29,131 nt of DNA. It comes from CAZMMV01 sp964637035. GTDB lineage: Bacteria > Bacillota > Clostridia > Tissierellales > Tissierellaceae. Under the pieces are notes generated by a model. It did not search any database. It was not told the DNA's origin and saw only the letters and a list, made by a program, of their open reading frames with translations. The DNA is taken from the NCBI GenBank assembly GCA_964637035.1, contig CAZWTU010000017.1, forward strand, positions 1 to 29,131, written 5' to 3'. Numbering within the stretch: the first letter of the stretch is position 1; each line of letters begins with the position of its first letter. This document shows positions 1-7,254 of this stretch, piece by piece. Position numbers and translations under genes: made by a program.

Positions 1-51
1 ATTAGAAAAAGATTATTAGATGGGAATAAAAGATATAAATCTAAAAAATAA
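1..51 (+). CDS. C-terminal tail of an unidentified protein (partial, enters from left edge)
   Basis: Frame 1 is open from the first base to a TAA at 49-51 and encodes 16 residues, IRKRLLDGNKRYKSKK, a basic tail typical of a protein C-terminus. The next gene starts only 18 bases further on, which suggests co-transcription. Too little is present to name it, and the open frame could be chance at this length. Confidence 0.4.
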   Translation: MRKRLLDGNKRYKSKK

Positions 52-69
52 TTGGTTTAGGGTGATGAT

Positions 70-1527
70 ATGAATTTCTTATTTAGGAATTATGGAATAA
101 TATTTAGTAGCTTATTATGGCTAAATATTCTATTTGCCATAGTATTAATATTCTTCGAAAGAAGAAATCCTACATCAACATTACTCTGGCTTATGGTACT
201 AACATTTCTACCAGGTTTAGGATTTATATTATATTTATTTATAGGTCAGGATTTAAGTAAAAAAAAGATGTTTGAATCAAAAGAGGTAGATGATTATTGT
301 TTTAGGGATATTGTATTGAAACAAGAAAATCAAATGGAAAATGAAGAATATAGGTATAAAGATCCTAATTATCTGAAGTATGAAGGACTAATAAAAATGC
401 ATTTAATTAGCTCAGAATCTTTTTTTACACAAGATAATAATGTGGAAATATATTTTGAAGGTGAGGATAAATTCAATGCATTAATAGAAAGTATAAATAG
501 TGCTAAAAATTATATTCATTTTCAATATTATATCTTTAAATCAGATGATCTTGGAAATAAGGTCATAAATGTGCTTTGCAATAAAGCAAAAGAGGGAGTA
601 GAGGTTAAAGTTCTAATAGATGGGATGGGAGGAAGAAAGTTAAGAAAAAGGGACATTAAACGATTAGAAGCATCTGGTGCCCAAGTTGGAGTATTTTTCC
701 CGCCATTTGTACCTTTTTTAAGCTTAAGGATTAATTATAGGAACCATAGGAAGATTTGTATAGTAGACGGATATGAAGCTTTTATAGGTGGATTCAATAT
801 TGGAGATGAATATTTAGGCCTATATAAGAAATTTGGACATTGGCGAGATACTCATTTGAAAATAGTGGGTTCAGCTATTTCATCCTTACAATGGAGGTTC
901 TTTTTAGATTGGAGATTTTCTACGGGAGAAGAAATAAACAGATGTCAATCTTATTTACATGAAGAAGAATCTTTAGGAAGCTCGGGTATACAAATAGTAT
1001 CCTCAGGCCCAGATTCAAAATGGCCTAGTGTAAAAGATGGGTATTTAAGAATGATATCCAATGCAAGAGAAAAAATATATATAGAAACTCCATATTTTAT
1101 ACCTGATGAAAGTATATTAGAGGCTTTAAGGTTAGCAGGCCTATCTGACTTAGATGTTAGGGTTATGATCCCTTGTAAACCAGATCATCCCTTTGTATAT
1201 TGGGCTAGTATGAGTTACATTGGAGATTTATTAAAAGCAGGTGTAAAATTTTATACATACGAAAAGGGATTTCTTCATTCAAAAGTTGTATTAATGGATG
1301 ATTTTGTGTCTTCAGTAGGCACAGCAAATTTGGATATAAGAAGCTTTAAATTAAACTTTGAAGTCAATGCTTTTGTTTATGATGAAGCTATAAATTTAAA
1401 ACTTACGGATAAATTTATAAGTGATTTAAAACATTGCAAAGAAATTACTTTAGAAGAACACAATCAAAGAAATAATTTAGTAAGGATAAAAGAATCAGTT
1501 TCAAGACTTTTATCACCTATATTATAA
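70..1527 (+). CDS. cls: Cardiolipin synthase (phospholipase D superfamily)
   Basis: Membrane enzyme that joins two phosphatidylglycerol molecules into cardiolipin and glycerol. The 485-residue length is normal for bacterial Cls. Two hydrophobic N-terminal segments (about residues 5-24 and 33-56) anchor it. Both HKD catalytic motifs are intact: HRKICIVD with H226, K228 and D233, followed by GGFN; and HSKVVLMD with H403, K405 and D410, followed by GTANLDIRS. ATG start with an AGGGTGAT ribosome site at 60-67. It lies just downstream of the partial gene at the left edge and is closed by a hairpin that overlaps the start region of the next gene. All family hallmarks are visible. Confidence 0.95.
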   Translation: MNFLFRNYGIIFSSLLWLNILFAIVLIFFERRNPTSTLLWLMVLTFLPGLGFILYLFIGQDLSKKKMFESKEVDDYCFRDIVLKQENQMENEEYRYKDPNYLKYEGLIKMHLISSESFFTQDNNVEIYFEGEDKFNALIESINSAKNYIHFQYYIFKSDDLGNKVINVLCNKAKEGVEVKVLIDGMGGRKLRKRDIKRLEASGAQVGVFFPPFVPFLSLRINYRNHRKICIVDGYEAFIGGFNIGDEYLGLYKKFGHWRDTHLKIVGSAISSLQWRFFLDWRFSTGEEINRCQSYLHEEESLGSSGIQIVSSGPDSKWPSVKDGYLRMISNAREKIYIETPYFIPDESILEALRLAGLSDLDVRVMIPCKPDHPFVYWASMSYIGDLLKAGVKFYTYEKGFLHSKVVLMDDFVSSVGTANLDIRSFKLNFEVNAFVYDEAINLKLTDKFISDLKHCKEITLEEHNQRNNLVRIKESVSRLLSPIL

Positions 1528-1536
1528 TAATTTATC

Positions 1537-1570
1537 CACCTCTGGAGATAATAATCTAGAGGTGATTTTT
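1537..1570 (+). terminator. Hairpin after cls that also buries the ribosome site of the next gene
   Basis: CACCTCT (1537-1543) pairs perfectly with AGAGGTG (1558-1564). Inside, AGAT/ATCT can add four pairs around an AATA loop after a two-base bulge. The run ATTTTT (1565-1570) follows directly, so it reads as an intrinsic terminator for cls. The 3' arm AGAGGTG is also the only good Shine-Dalgarno for the ATG at 1571, so the same helix could mask translation initiation. Terminator function is likely; the masking role is inference. Confidence 0.55.
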
Positions 1571-2509
1571 ATGAAAAGGGATAAATATTATAAGAGAAAA
1601 TTATATATAATATTGTTATTATTAATATTATTCTCAACTAATTGCAGTAAAAGTAAGGAAGAAGTTAAATATAAAAAGAAAGATAAAGCACCAGACTCCA
1701 TAAGTAGCGTAAGTGATAATATTCAGGATATATTAAAAAATACAGAAAAAATAGAGATGCTTTTAGATGGAACATATATTGAAAAGGAAAATAAAAAGAG
1801 GCCTGATGAAAAGGAAAAAGAAAAAGAAGACACTAATAACTCCAAAATGGAAGAAAACAAATCCCAGGGAGAGAAAGACACACAAAATAGTGAGGATAAA
1901 AGTCTAGAAGATAACACAGAAGATGTAGATAAACCTAAAAAAGATAAAGAAGAAAAAAAAGAAAATGAAGATGAAAAAAACAAAGAATCAAAAGAGAACT
2001 GGGAAAAAATACAAAAGAAGATTGAAGATATTCATCAAAAATGGAATGATTATGAAAACGAAGGAATCAAAAAGGGAATGACCGGGGAAATGGCAGATGA
2101 TTTTAGAAATAGCTTAAGTGAATTAACTAAATCCATAGAGGATAAGAATATTGAAGATATTTATAATTTTGCCGCAGAATGTTTTTTGAATTTAAATCCT
2201 ATTTTTAATTTATATCAAGATGAAATAAAAGGAGAAATAAATAAGATTAAATATGCAGTTTATAAATCTTATCTAATGGGTATGAACAACAAGGTAAATA
2301 ATGGTGAAGTTATTTTAGAAGAAGGAGAGAAAAATATAAATTTAATCAGAATAAAAATAAAAGAAGATGATAAAGAAAAATTAAAAACATTAGAAAAACT
2401 TAATTTATCTATTATGGATATGAAAAAATCTTTATCAAAAAAAAGTATTAGGTTGAATAGGATTAAAAAGGATGTTATAATGTTAAATTTAGAGGCACTA
2501 AATAATTAA
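1571..2509 (+). CDS. Lys/Glu-rich putative lipoprotein, unknown function
   Basis: I do not recognise a family. I chose the ATG at 1571 over the in-frame GTG at 1562 because AGAGGTG (1558-1564) is then correctly spaced; this gives 312 residues. The N-terminus has a basic stretch, a hydrophobic run and Cys25 in LFSTNC, a lipobox-like site weakened by Asn before the Cys. Residues about 50-155 are very rich in Lys, Glu, Asp, Asn and Ser (low complexity, probably disordered). Residues 155-312 read as amphipathic helices. An open frame on the opposite strand here is a by-product of the A-rich composition. Likely a surface-anchored protein with a flexible charged stalk; function unknown. Confidence 0.75.
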   Translation: MKRDKYYKRKLYIILLLLILFSTNCSKSKEEVKYKKKDKAPDSISSVSDNIQDILKNTEKIEMLLDGTYIEKENKKRPDEKEKEKEDTNNSKMEENKSQGEKDTQNSEDKSLEDNTEDVDKPKKDKEEKKENEDEKNKESKENWEKIQKKIEDIHQKWNDYENEGIKKGMTGEMADDFRNSLSELTKSIEDKNIEDIYNFAAECFLNLNPIFNLYQDEIKGEINKIKYAVYKSYLMGMNNKVNNGEVILEEGEKNINLIRIKIKEDDKEKLKTLEKLNLSIMDMKKSLSKKSIRLNRIKKDVIMLNLEALNN

Positions 2510-2528
2510 CAATAAAGAGGGGATAGCT

Positions 2529-3371
2529 TTGAAGCAAGAGGCAATTAAAGATTATTTTATTGTGAATGGAACAATTAAAAAAGTAGATGAATCAAATATA
2601 TTTAAAGAGATAGAGAAACCGTCTATATATGAGGTTATTAGAATAATAGATGGGGTCCCACTATTTTTGGAAGAACATTTAGATAGGATGTATTGGTCTG
2701 CAGAGTTAAAAAACTATACCATAGAAGTAGATAAAGATAAGATAAAAGGGTATATAAAAAGTTTGATTGTGAAAAACAATGTAAATAAATTAAATATAAA
2801 GTTATTATTAGGCGAGAGGCAAAACAAAGAAAAAATATTTTTAATTTATTTTATAGAAAGTTTTTATCCACCACAAGATTATTATACAGATGGAATACAT
2901 ACAATTTTATTTGATCACGAAAGAGATAATCCTAATGCAAAAGTTCTATTTTCTACTTTCAAAGAAGAAGTTTCTAGGGAATTAAAAAAACAAGGTGCTT
3001 TTGAAGCCTTATTAGTGAATAAATCAGGCTACATTTTAGAGGGAAGTAGATCAAACATGTTTTTTGTAAAAAATAACAAGGTTTATACAGCCAAAGCTAA
3101 AGATGTACTTTTAGGCGTTACAAGAAAACATATATTTAAAGCGTGTGAAAAATTAAATATTAAAATAATAGAAGAATCTATCTCAAAAAAAGAATTACAC
3201 AAACTTGAAGGAGCCTTTATGACAGGGACATCAGTAAATGTGTTACCAATATATTCCATTGACAACATTAAATTAGATTCTATTAAAAATAAAATCATAA
3301 AAGAAATAAATAATTTTTATTCAACGGAAATGGCAGATTATATAAAGAATAATCGACAGGAGTGGATATAA
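2529..3371 (+). CDS. Class IV PLP-dependent aminotransferase (branched-chain / D-amino acid / aminodeoxychorismate lyase type)
   Basis: Fold-type IV PLP enzyme, 280 residues, normal family length. TTG start with AGAGGGG about 7 bases upstream. Visible landmarks: FLEEHLDRM (47-55), a lysine in NAKVLF (K138) at the place of the Schiff-base lysine when aligned backward from GAFEA (156-160), EGSRSNMFFV (171-180, the family E-x-S-x-x-N signature) and LLGVTR (194-199) before the phosphate-binding region. The family contains branched-chain aminotransferase, D-alanine aminotransferase and 4-amino-4-deoxychorismate lyase. Sequence reading alone does not separate them, and there are no pab or ilv neighbours to help. 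Confidence 0.85.
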   Translation: MKQEAIKDYFIVNGTIKKVDESNIFKEIEKPSIYEVIRIIDGVPLFLEEHLDRMYWSAELKNYTIEVDKDKIKGYIKSLIVKNNVNKLNIKLLLGERQNKEKIFLIYFIESFYPPQDYYTDGIHTILFDHERDNPNAKVLFSTFKEEVSRELKKQGAFEALLVNKSGYILEGSRSNMFFVKNNKVYTAKAKDVLLGVTRKHIFKACEKLNIKIIEESISKKELHKLEGAFMTGTSVNVLPIYSIDNIKLDSIKNKIIKEINNFYSTEMADYIKNNRQEWI

Positions 3372-3492
3372 AATTTTATTATACATATATTAATGTTAAA
3401 TTGATTGGGTAACTTGCTAATGTATATGTAAATAGACAATAATATATACCATACCACACATAAACTTAAAAACGAAAAGGAAAGGTACTTAT

Positions 3493-3660
3493 ATGCAAAT
3501 AAACAGGTTAAAAGAAGAGATAGAGATGCAAAGAGAGGAATTAAATAAGATATTAATTAAAAATACAAATAAAGACAAAATAATAAAAGCAAGTGAAAAA
3601 TTAGATACACTTATCAATAAATACTATTCGATTAACTTAAATAAAAAGATAGCAGATTAA
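3493..3660 (+). CDS. Spo0E-like aspartyl-phosphate phosphatase (55 aa)
   Basis: Short gene with an ATG start and a GGAAAGG ribosome site 7 bases upstream. The product is a two-helix acidic/basic protein, MQINRLKEEIEM... ASEKLDTLINKYY. The S-x-x-x-D signature of the Spo0E family (S34, D38 in SEKLD) followed by a hydrophobic helix and Tyr pair is present, and 55 residues is the normal size. Known members dephosphorylate Spo0A~P (directly or through the phosphorelay) and delay sporulation. The stop codon lies inside a perfect palindromic terminator. Points to an endospore-forming host. Confidence 0.8.
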   Translation: MQINRLKEEIEMQREELNKILIKNTNKDKIIKASEKLDTLINKYYSINLNKKIAD

Positions 3661-3676
3661 TCTGCTATCTTTTTAT
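3641..3676. terminator. Bidirectional terminator, perfect 36-base palindrome
   Basis: The whole interval is its own reverse complement, with core AGATAGCAGATT/AATCTGCTATCT and flanking A5/T5 runs, so each strand ends in a T-run. It serves the Spo0E-like gene (whose stop lies inside it) and the convergent microprotein gene, whose stop codon at 3673-3675 also lies within it. Confidence 0.9.
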
Positions 3677-3774
3677 TTGGTATATAAAAGATAAACAAGT
3701 AAAAGAAAAAATAAGGCAATAGCAATTCCTATTATCCAATAAATGACTTTTTTCTTAACAAAAAACAACTTCAT
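3673..3774 (-). CDS. 33-residue single-pass membrane microprotein
   Basis: On the minus strand an AGGAG ribosome site (within the complement of 3783-3790) precedes an ATG at 3774. The frame encodes MKLFFVKKKVIYWIIGIAIA... ending LLYTK, a basic N-terminus followed by one hydrophobic helix of about 21 residues. It ends in the shared palindromic terminator. Ribosome site, terminator and clean membrane helix together support a real gene. The start resembles the signal-anchor region of sporulation polysaccharide deacetylases, so it could instead be the remnant of a longer gene, but nothing homologous follows the stop. Function unknown. Confidence 0.55.
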   Translation of the reverse strand: MKLFFVKKKVIYWIIGIAIALFFLLLVYLLYTK

Positions 3775-3874
3775 AACTCTCAACTCCTAAACAGTAGTAA
3801 TATAATCTATTTTTAAAATATAGAATTTATGCTTATTTACCTAATATATCTTTCATTATTTTAAGTAAATAGTG

Positions 3875-3880
3875 TATAAT
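3875..3880 (+). promoter_or_regulatory. Probable -10 element for degV
   Basis: A perfect TATAAT lies 22 bases upstream of the degV start. The -35 at the right distance (about 3852-3857, TTCATT) is weak. Plausible sigma-A promoter in the divergent space between degV and the minus-strand microprotein gene. Confidence 0.4.
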
Positions 3881-3902
3881 AATATTAAAGGGGTGATAAT
3901 GT

Positions 3903-4772
3903 ATGACGGTAAAAATATTAACTGATAGTGCATGTGATTTACCGGATAATATTATTAAAGAATATAAGATAGACATACTACCGATAATACTTATAAAAGA
4001 TGATAAGGAATACTTTGATAAAGTTTCAATAAGTCCTGAAAAGGTTTATGGTGACATGAGAAATGGAGAAATCTATAAAACTGCTCAAATATCAGCAAAT
4101 TCTTTTAAGGAAAAATTTACAGAATATGGAAAAGACAAGGAAAGTGTAATATATATAGGATTTTCATCAGGTTTATCTGGGACTTATCAGACTTCAGTTA
4201 TTGTGAAGGATATGATTCTAGAGGAATATCCAGATCTTGATTTAGATATAATAGACACAAAAGCTGCATCTGCTGGTTTTGGACTTATAGTATTATATGC
4301 TGCTAAATTGGCAAGAAAAGGAAGAACTAAAGAAGAAATCTTAAAGGCTATAGAATTCTACAAGACAAATATGGAACATATATTTACTGTGGACAATATA
4401 GAGTACCTATTCAGGGGTGGACGTGTTACTAGGACTCAGGCCTTTATAGGTGGATTACTTAGCATAAAACCTGTTCTTCATGTGGATGATGGCAAATTGA
4501 TTCCCCTAGAAAAGGTTAGGGGTAAAACAAAGGTTTACAAGAAGATGTTGGATTTAATGGAGGGAAGAAGTAAGAATGCAAATCTTAAGGAACAAATAAT
4601 AGGTATAAGCCATGGGGACGACTTAGATGGGGCAATAAAGTTGCAAGGCTTGATTAAAGAACGTTTTGGGGCGGAAACATTTTTGATTAATATAATAGGT
4701 GGGGCTATAGGTGCACATTCAGGTCCTGGAACCTTAGCTATATTTTTCTTGAAAGAAAACTACAAAGAATAA
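3903..4772 (+). CDS. DegV family fatty-acid-binding protein
   Basis: DegV proteins bind a fatty acid in the cleft between two domains; in Gram-positives the FakB members present it to the kinase FakA for phospholipid synthesis. The 289-residue length is normal. Hallmarks: ILTDSACDLP (5-14), KTAQISANSF (59-68), FSSGLSGTYQTS (87-98), DTKAASAG, the NIEYLFRGGRVTRTQA block and SIKPVL. ATG start with AAGGGGTGAT just upstream. No fakA-like kinase gene is adjacent, which is common because genomes carry several degV paralogues. A FakB role is inferred from the family. Confidence 0.92.
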   Translation: MTVKILTDSACDLPDNIIKEYKIDILPIILIKDDKEYFDKVSISPEKVYGDMRNGEIYKTAQISANSFKEKFTEYGKDKESVIYIGFSSGLSGTYQTSVIVKDMILEEYPDLDLDIIDTKAASAGFGLIVLYAAKLARKGRTKEEILKAIEFYKTNMEHIFTVDNIEYLFRGGRVTRTQAFIGGLLSIKPVLHVDDGKLIPLEKVRGKTKVYKKMLDLMEGRSKNANLKEQIIGISHGDDLDGAIKLQGLIKERFGAETFLINIIGGAIGAHSGPGTLAIFFLKENYKE

Positions 4773-4882
4773 TATCCTATAAATAACTTTGTGAACTAGG
4801 GTAAACATCCTGAATAAGCCATTGACCAACCAACAAAACATATTATTAAATGTTTGCTAATTAAATAACTAGTGGGAATTAA

Positions 4883-4910
4883 TTGACTATTTAGAGAAAG
4901 TATATATAAT
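4883..4910 (+). promoter_or_regulatory. Sigma-A promoter of the peptide transporter operon
   Basis: TTGACT (4883-4888, five of six consensus bases) and TATAAT (4905-4910, perfect) are separated by 16 bases. Nothing else in the 4773-5198 gap fits as well. Start of transcription is expected near 4917. Confidence 0.7.
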
Positions 4911-5139
4911 AATAGTGATAGTTCATTTATTTTATGTTTTGTATTTAGACAAGCTAGAATAAAACTAGTTGAATTTTTTTAGATTTTGTATTAGAATATA
5001 TACAGGACTTCCCAATTGCAATTCTAAATTAACTAGAAATAACATAAAATATCATTAACCGTTCAAATTATGACTAATATTTGTTTTAATTTTTAGCTAC
5101 AAATTCAAAGTTGTAAAATTTATCTGTTTTTGAGAGGGG

Positions 5140-5165
5140 GTACGAATACTTCGTGCTTACTTTTT
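5140..5165 (+). promoter_or_regulatory. Hairpin with T-rich tail before oppA (possible attenuator)
   Basis: GTACGAA and TTCGTGC form a 7-pair stem with a three-base loop (one G-U pair), followed by TTACTTTTT. It sits about 35 bases upstream of the oppA start. It may stop part of the transcripts or protect the mRNA 5' region. The stem is short, so the call is tentative. Confidence 0.35.
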
Positions 5166-5198
5166 AAAATATAAATATTATTAAGGGGGAAAGAAAAA

Positions 5199-7127
5199 AT
5201 GATGAAAAAAAGCATTATTTTTTTACTAATTTTAACATTAGTAGTATCAACATTCTTGGTTGGTTGTACAAAAACTGATGAACCAGATGATCCAGTAGAT
5301 ACTGGTGAAGAAACTCCAGATGTTGATCAAGAAGAAGATGAAGGCGAAGATGTAGCCGGTAGACCAAGTGAACCTATGGGACAAATTACAATTGGGGACA
5401 CTACAGAGTTAACAGGTGACTGGGTTCCATATTGGCAAAATGCTGCTTCAGACTACAATATTTACAATTTCATAACAGGATATGGAACAGTAGATATGAC
5501 ATTTGAAGGAGAGTACCTATTAAACGAAACTATAGTTACCAATTATGAGACTACAGAAAATGACGACGGTTCAAAAACATTTGAATTTACTATCAGAGAA
5601 GATTTAGTTTATCATGATGGTACTCCAATTACTGCAAAAGATTATGTTGCTTCCGTAGCACTTTGGTCATCAAAGCAAGTAGCTGAATTAGGAGCAAAAA
5701 ACAACGCAGGACAATACTTTGTTGGTTGGGGTCCTTTCTCTAAGGGAGAGACTAAGGTATTTGAAGGTGTAAGATTACTTGATGATTACGTTTTCTCAGT
5801 TACTATGGCTGCAGAACATCTTCCATATTTCTATGAATTAGCAAATGTAGGCGTAGGACCTGAAAACCTAGCTTACTGGACTAATGAAGATGTTGACATA
5901 TTAGATGATGGAGACGGAGTTTATTTCACAGACAATTTTATTGCTGAAGATTTCAAAGATCATATGAACGCACAACGTGTTGGAAGTTATCCTTCAACAG
6001 GTGCTTATGTTCTAAAAGACTATGATGAAGCATCAAAAACAGCAGTTCTTGAAATTAATGAAACATTTATAGGCGACTATACTGGACAAAAGCCAAGTAT
6101 AAAAACTGTAATATACAAAAAAGTTAACCAAGCAACTGCACTAGATGAATTAGCTACAGGCCAAGTAGATTTATTATCTAAATTGGCAAGTGGAGATGAA
6201 ATCAACGCAGGTCTTGACTTAGTTGATGATGGTGGATTTGACTATACTAGTTATCCACGTGCAGGATATGGTAAAGTAGTACTTTCTTGTGACTTTGGAC
6301 CAACTGGAGATGTAGAAGTACGTCAAGCACTTACTCATCTATTAGATAGAAATGAGTTTGCTAGAGCATTTACAGGTGGACATGGATCAGTAGTTGACGG
6401 ACCTTATGGTGAGTCAATGTGGTTCTACCAAGAATCAAGAGCAGAATTAAATGAAAAGTTAAATCAATATCCATATAGTCTAGATAATGCTGTTGCATTA
6501 TTAGAAGAAGCTGGATGGGTACTAGATAAAGATGGTAACGAATATAAAGAAGGACTTCGTTATAAGAAAATGGATGACGGTACAATAGCACCACTTATAC
6601 TTGAATGGGCATCCACAGTAGATAACGCAGTATCCGAATTGTTAGTAATTCAATTACAGGAAAATCCAGATGTTAAGGCAGCAGGTATGCAAATCAACCA
6701 AACATTAATGGAATTTGAAGAGTTACTAAACTATTTATATCGTGATGGAAGTCAAGATCCTAAGTATGGTATTCCAGAATTCCATATGTTTAACTTAGCT
6801 TCTAACTTTACTCCAGTATATGATTTATCAGACACATATACTACAGATCCAGCAATGCTTGCAGCTGGTGGTTACAATACTAACTTTATAATTGATAAAG
6901 AATTAGAAGGCTTAGCTAAAGAAATGGTACTAAAAGATGCAGAAGATAGAGAAGGATTCAAAAAGACATTTGTTGACTTTATCGAAAGATGGAACTATTT
7001 AGCACCAGATATAGCTTTATACTCAAACATCTACTATGATGTTTATCATGAAAAACTACAAGATTATGAAATAAATCCATTAGTTCGTGTAGACAAGGCA
7101 ATTCTTTACTCATATGTAACAGAGTAA
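5199..7127 (+). CDS. oppA: Peptide ABC transporter substrate-binding lipoprotein (family 5)
   Basis: Extracellular lipid-anchored receptor that hands peptides to the permease pair encoded downstream. Clear lipoprotein signal: MMKK, hydrophobic stretch, lipobox LVGC with Cys23. Residues 24-55 are a very acidic linker rich in Asp, Glu and Pro. The family 5 fold follows, with the recognisable EDLVYHDGTPITAKDYVAS segment and YPSTGAYVLKDYDEAS. At 642 residues it is longer than typical OppA (about 540). AAGGGGG ribosome site 9 bases before ATG. First gene of a six-gene operon, separated from oppB by a hairpin, as often seen where the receptor is made in excess. Oligopeptide versus dipeptide preference cannot be told from sequence. 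Confidence 0.93.
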   Translation: MMKKSIIFLLILTLVVSTFLVGCTKTDEPDDPVDTGEETPDVDQEEDEGEDVAGRPSEPMGQITIGDTTELTGDWVPYWQNAASDYNIYNFITGYGTVDMTFEGEYLLNETIVTNYETTENDDGSKTFEFTIREDLVYHDGTPITAKDYVASVALWSSKQVAELGAKNNAGQYFVGWGPFSKGETKVFEGVRLLDDYVFSVTMAAEHLPYFYELANVGVGPENLAYWTNEDVDILDDGDGVYFTDNFIAEDFKDHMNAQRVGSYPSTGAYVLKDYDEASKTAVLEINETFIGDYTGQKPSIKTVIYKKVNQATALDELATGQVDLLSKLASGDEINAGLDLVDDGGFDYTSYPRAGYGKVVLSCDFGPTGDVEVRQALTHLLDRNEFARAFTGGHGSVVDGPYGESMWFYQESRAELNEKLNQYPYSLDNAVALLEEAGWVLDKDGNEYKEGLRYKKMDDGTIAPLILEWASTVDNAVSELLVIQLQENPDVKAAGMQINQTLMEFEELLNYLYRDGSQDPKYGIPEFHMFNLASNFTPVYDLSDTYTTDPAMLAAGGYNTNFIIDKELEGLAKEMVLKDAEDREGFKKTFVDFIERWNYLAPDIALYSNIYYDVYHEKLQDYEINPLVRVDKAILYSYVTE

Positions 7128-7164
7128 TTCTAAGAAAAAATAAGTTCATATATTTATTATAAGG

Positions 7165-7188
7165 AAATAGGGTACATCTACCCTATTT
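7165..7188 (+). terminator. Intercistronic hairpin between oppA and oppB
   Basis: AAATAGGGT (7165-7173) and ACCCTATTT (7180-7188) form a perfect 9-pair stem with a 6-base loop, but only TTCTACATATTTT follows. It is probably a leaky terminator or a 3' stabiliser of the oppA message that lets oppA be expressed above the permease genes. A strong stop is unlikely since no good promoter is obvious before oppB. Confidence 0.5.
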
Positions 7189-7254
7189 TCTACATATTTT
7201 AAGGAGAAATATCTTAACACTTTAACGCAATAATCTCAGCAAGGAGGCATTTAT

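Larger units (their letters stand above)
4773..5198 (+). other. 426-base non-coding stretch: long leader of the peptide transporter operon
   Basis: No credible gene is seen. It holds a good sigma-A promoter (4883-4910), so the transcript would carry a leader of roughly 280 bases. Possible structures in the leader are TTAGAAT (4991-4997) with ATTCTAA (5021-5027), and GTACGAA (5140-5146) with TTCGTGC (5150-5156, one G-U pair) followed by TTACTTTTT. The second could be an attenuator-like hairpin shortly before the first gene. I did not recognise a T-box or a named riboswitch. The first 100 bases may include degV termination, but no T-tailed hairpin is obvious. Confidence 0.5.

Noticed and set aside
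1723..1983. Minus-strand open frame of 86 residues, Ser/Phe-rich
   Set aside because: It is the complement of the A-rich Lys/Glu stretch of the lipoprotein gene and has no ribosome site.
4972..4986. Possible CodY-like box in the opp leader
   Set aside because: At least four mismatches to the 15-base consensus in very AT-rich DNA; chance is likely.
4773..5198. T-box or other known riboswitch before oppA
   Set aside because: No T-box core sequence and no recognisable aptamer pattern was seen.
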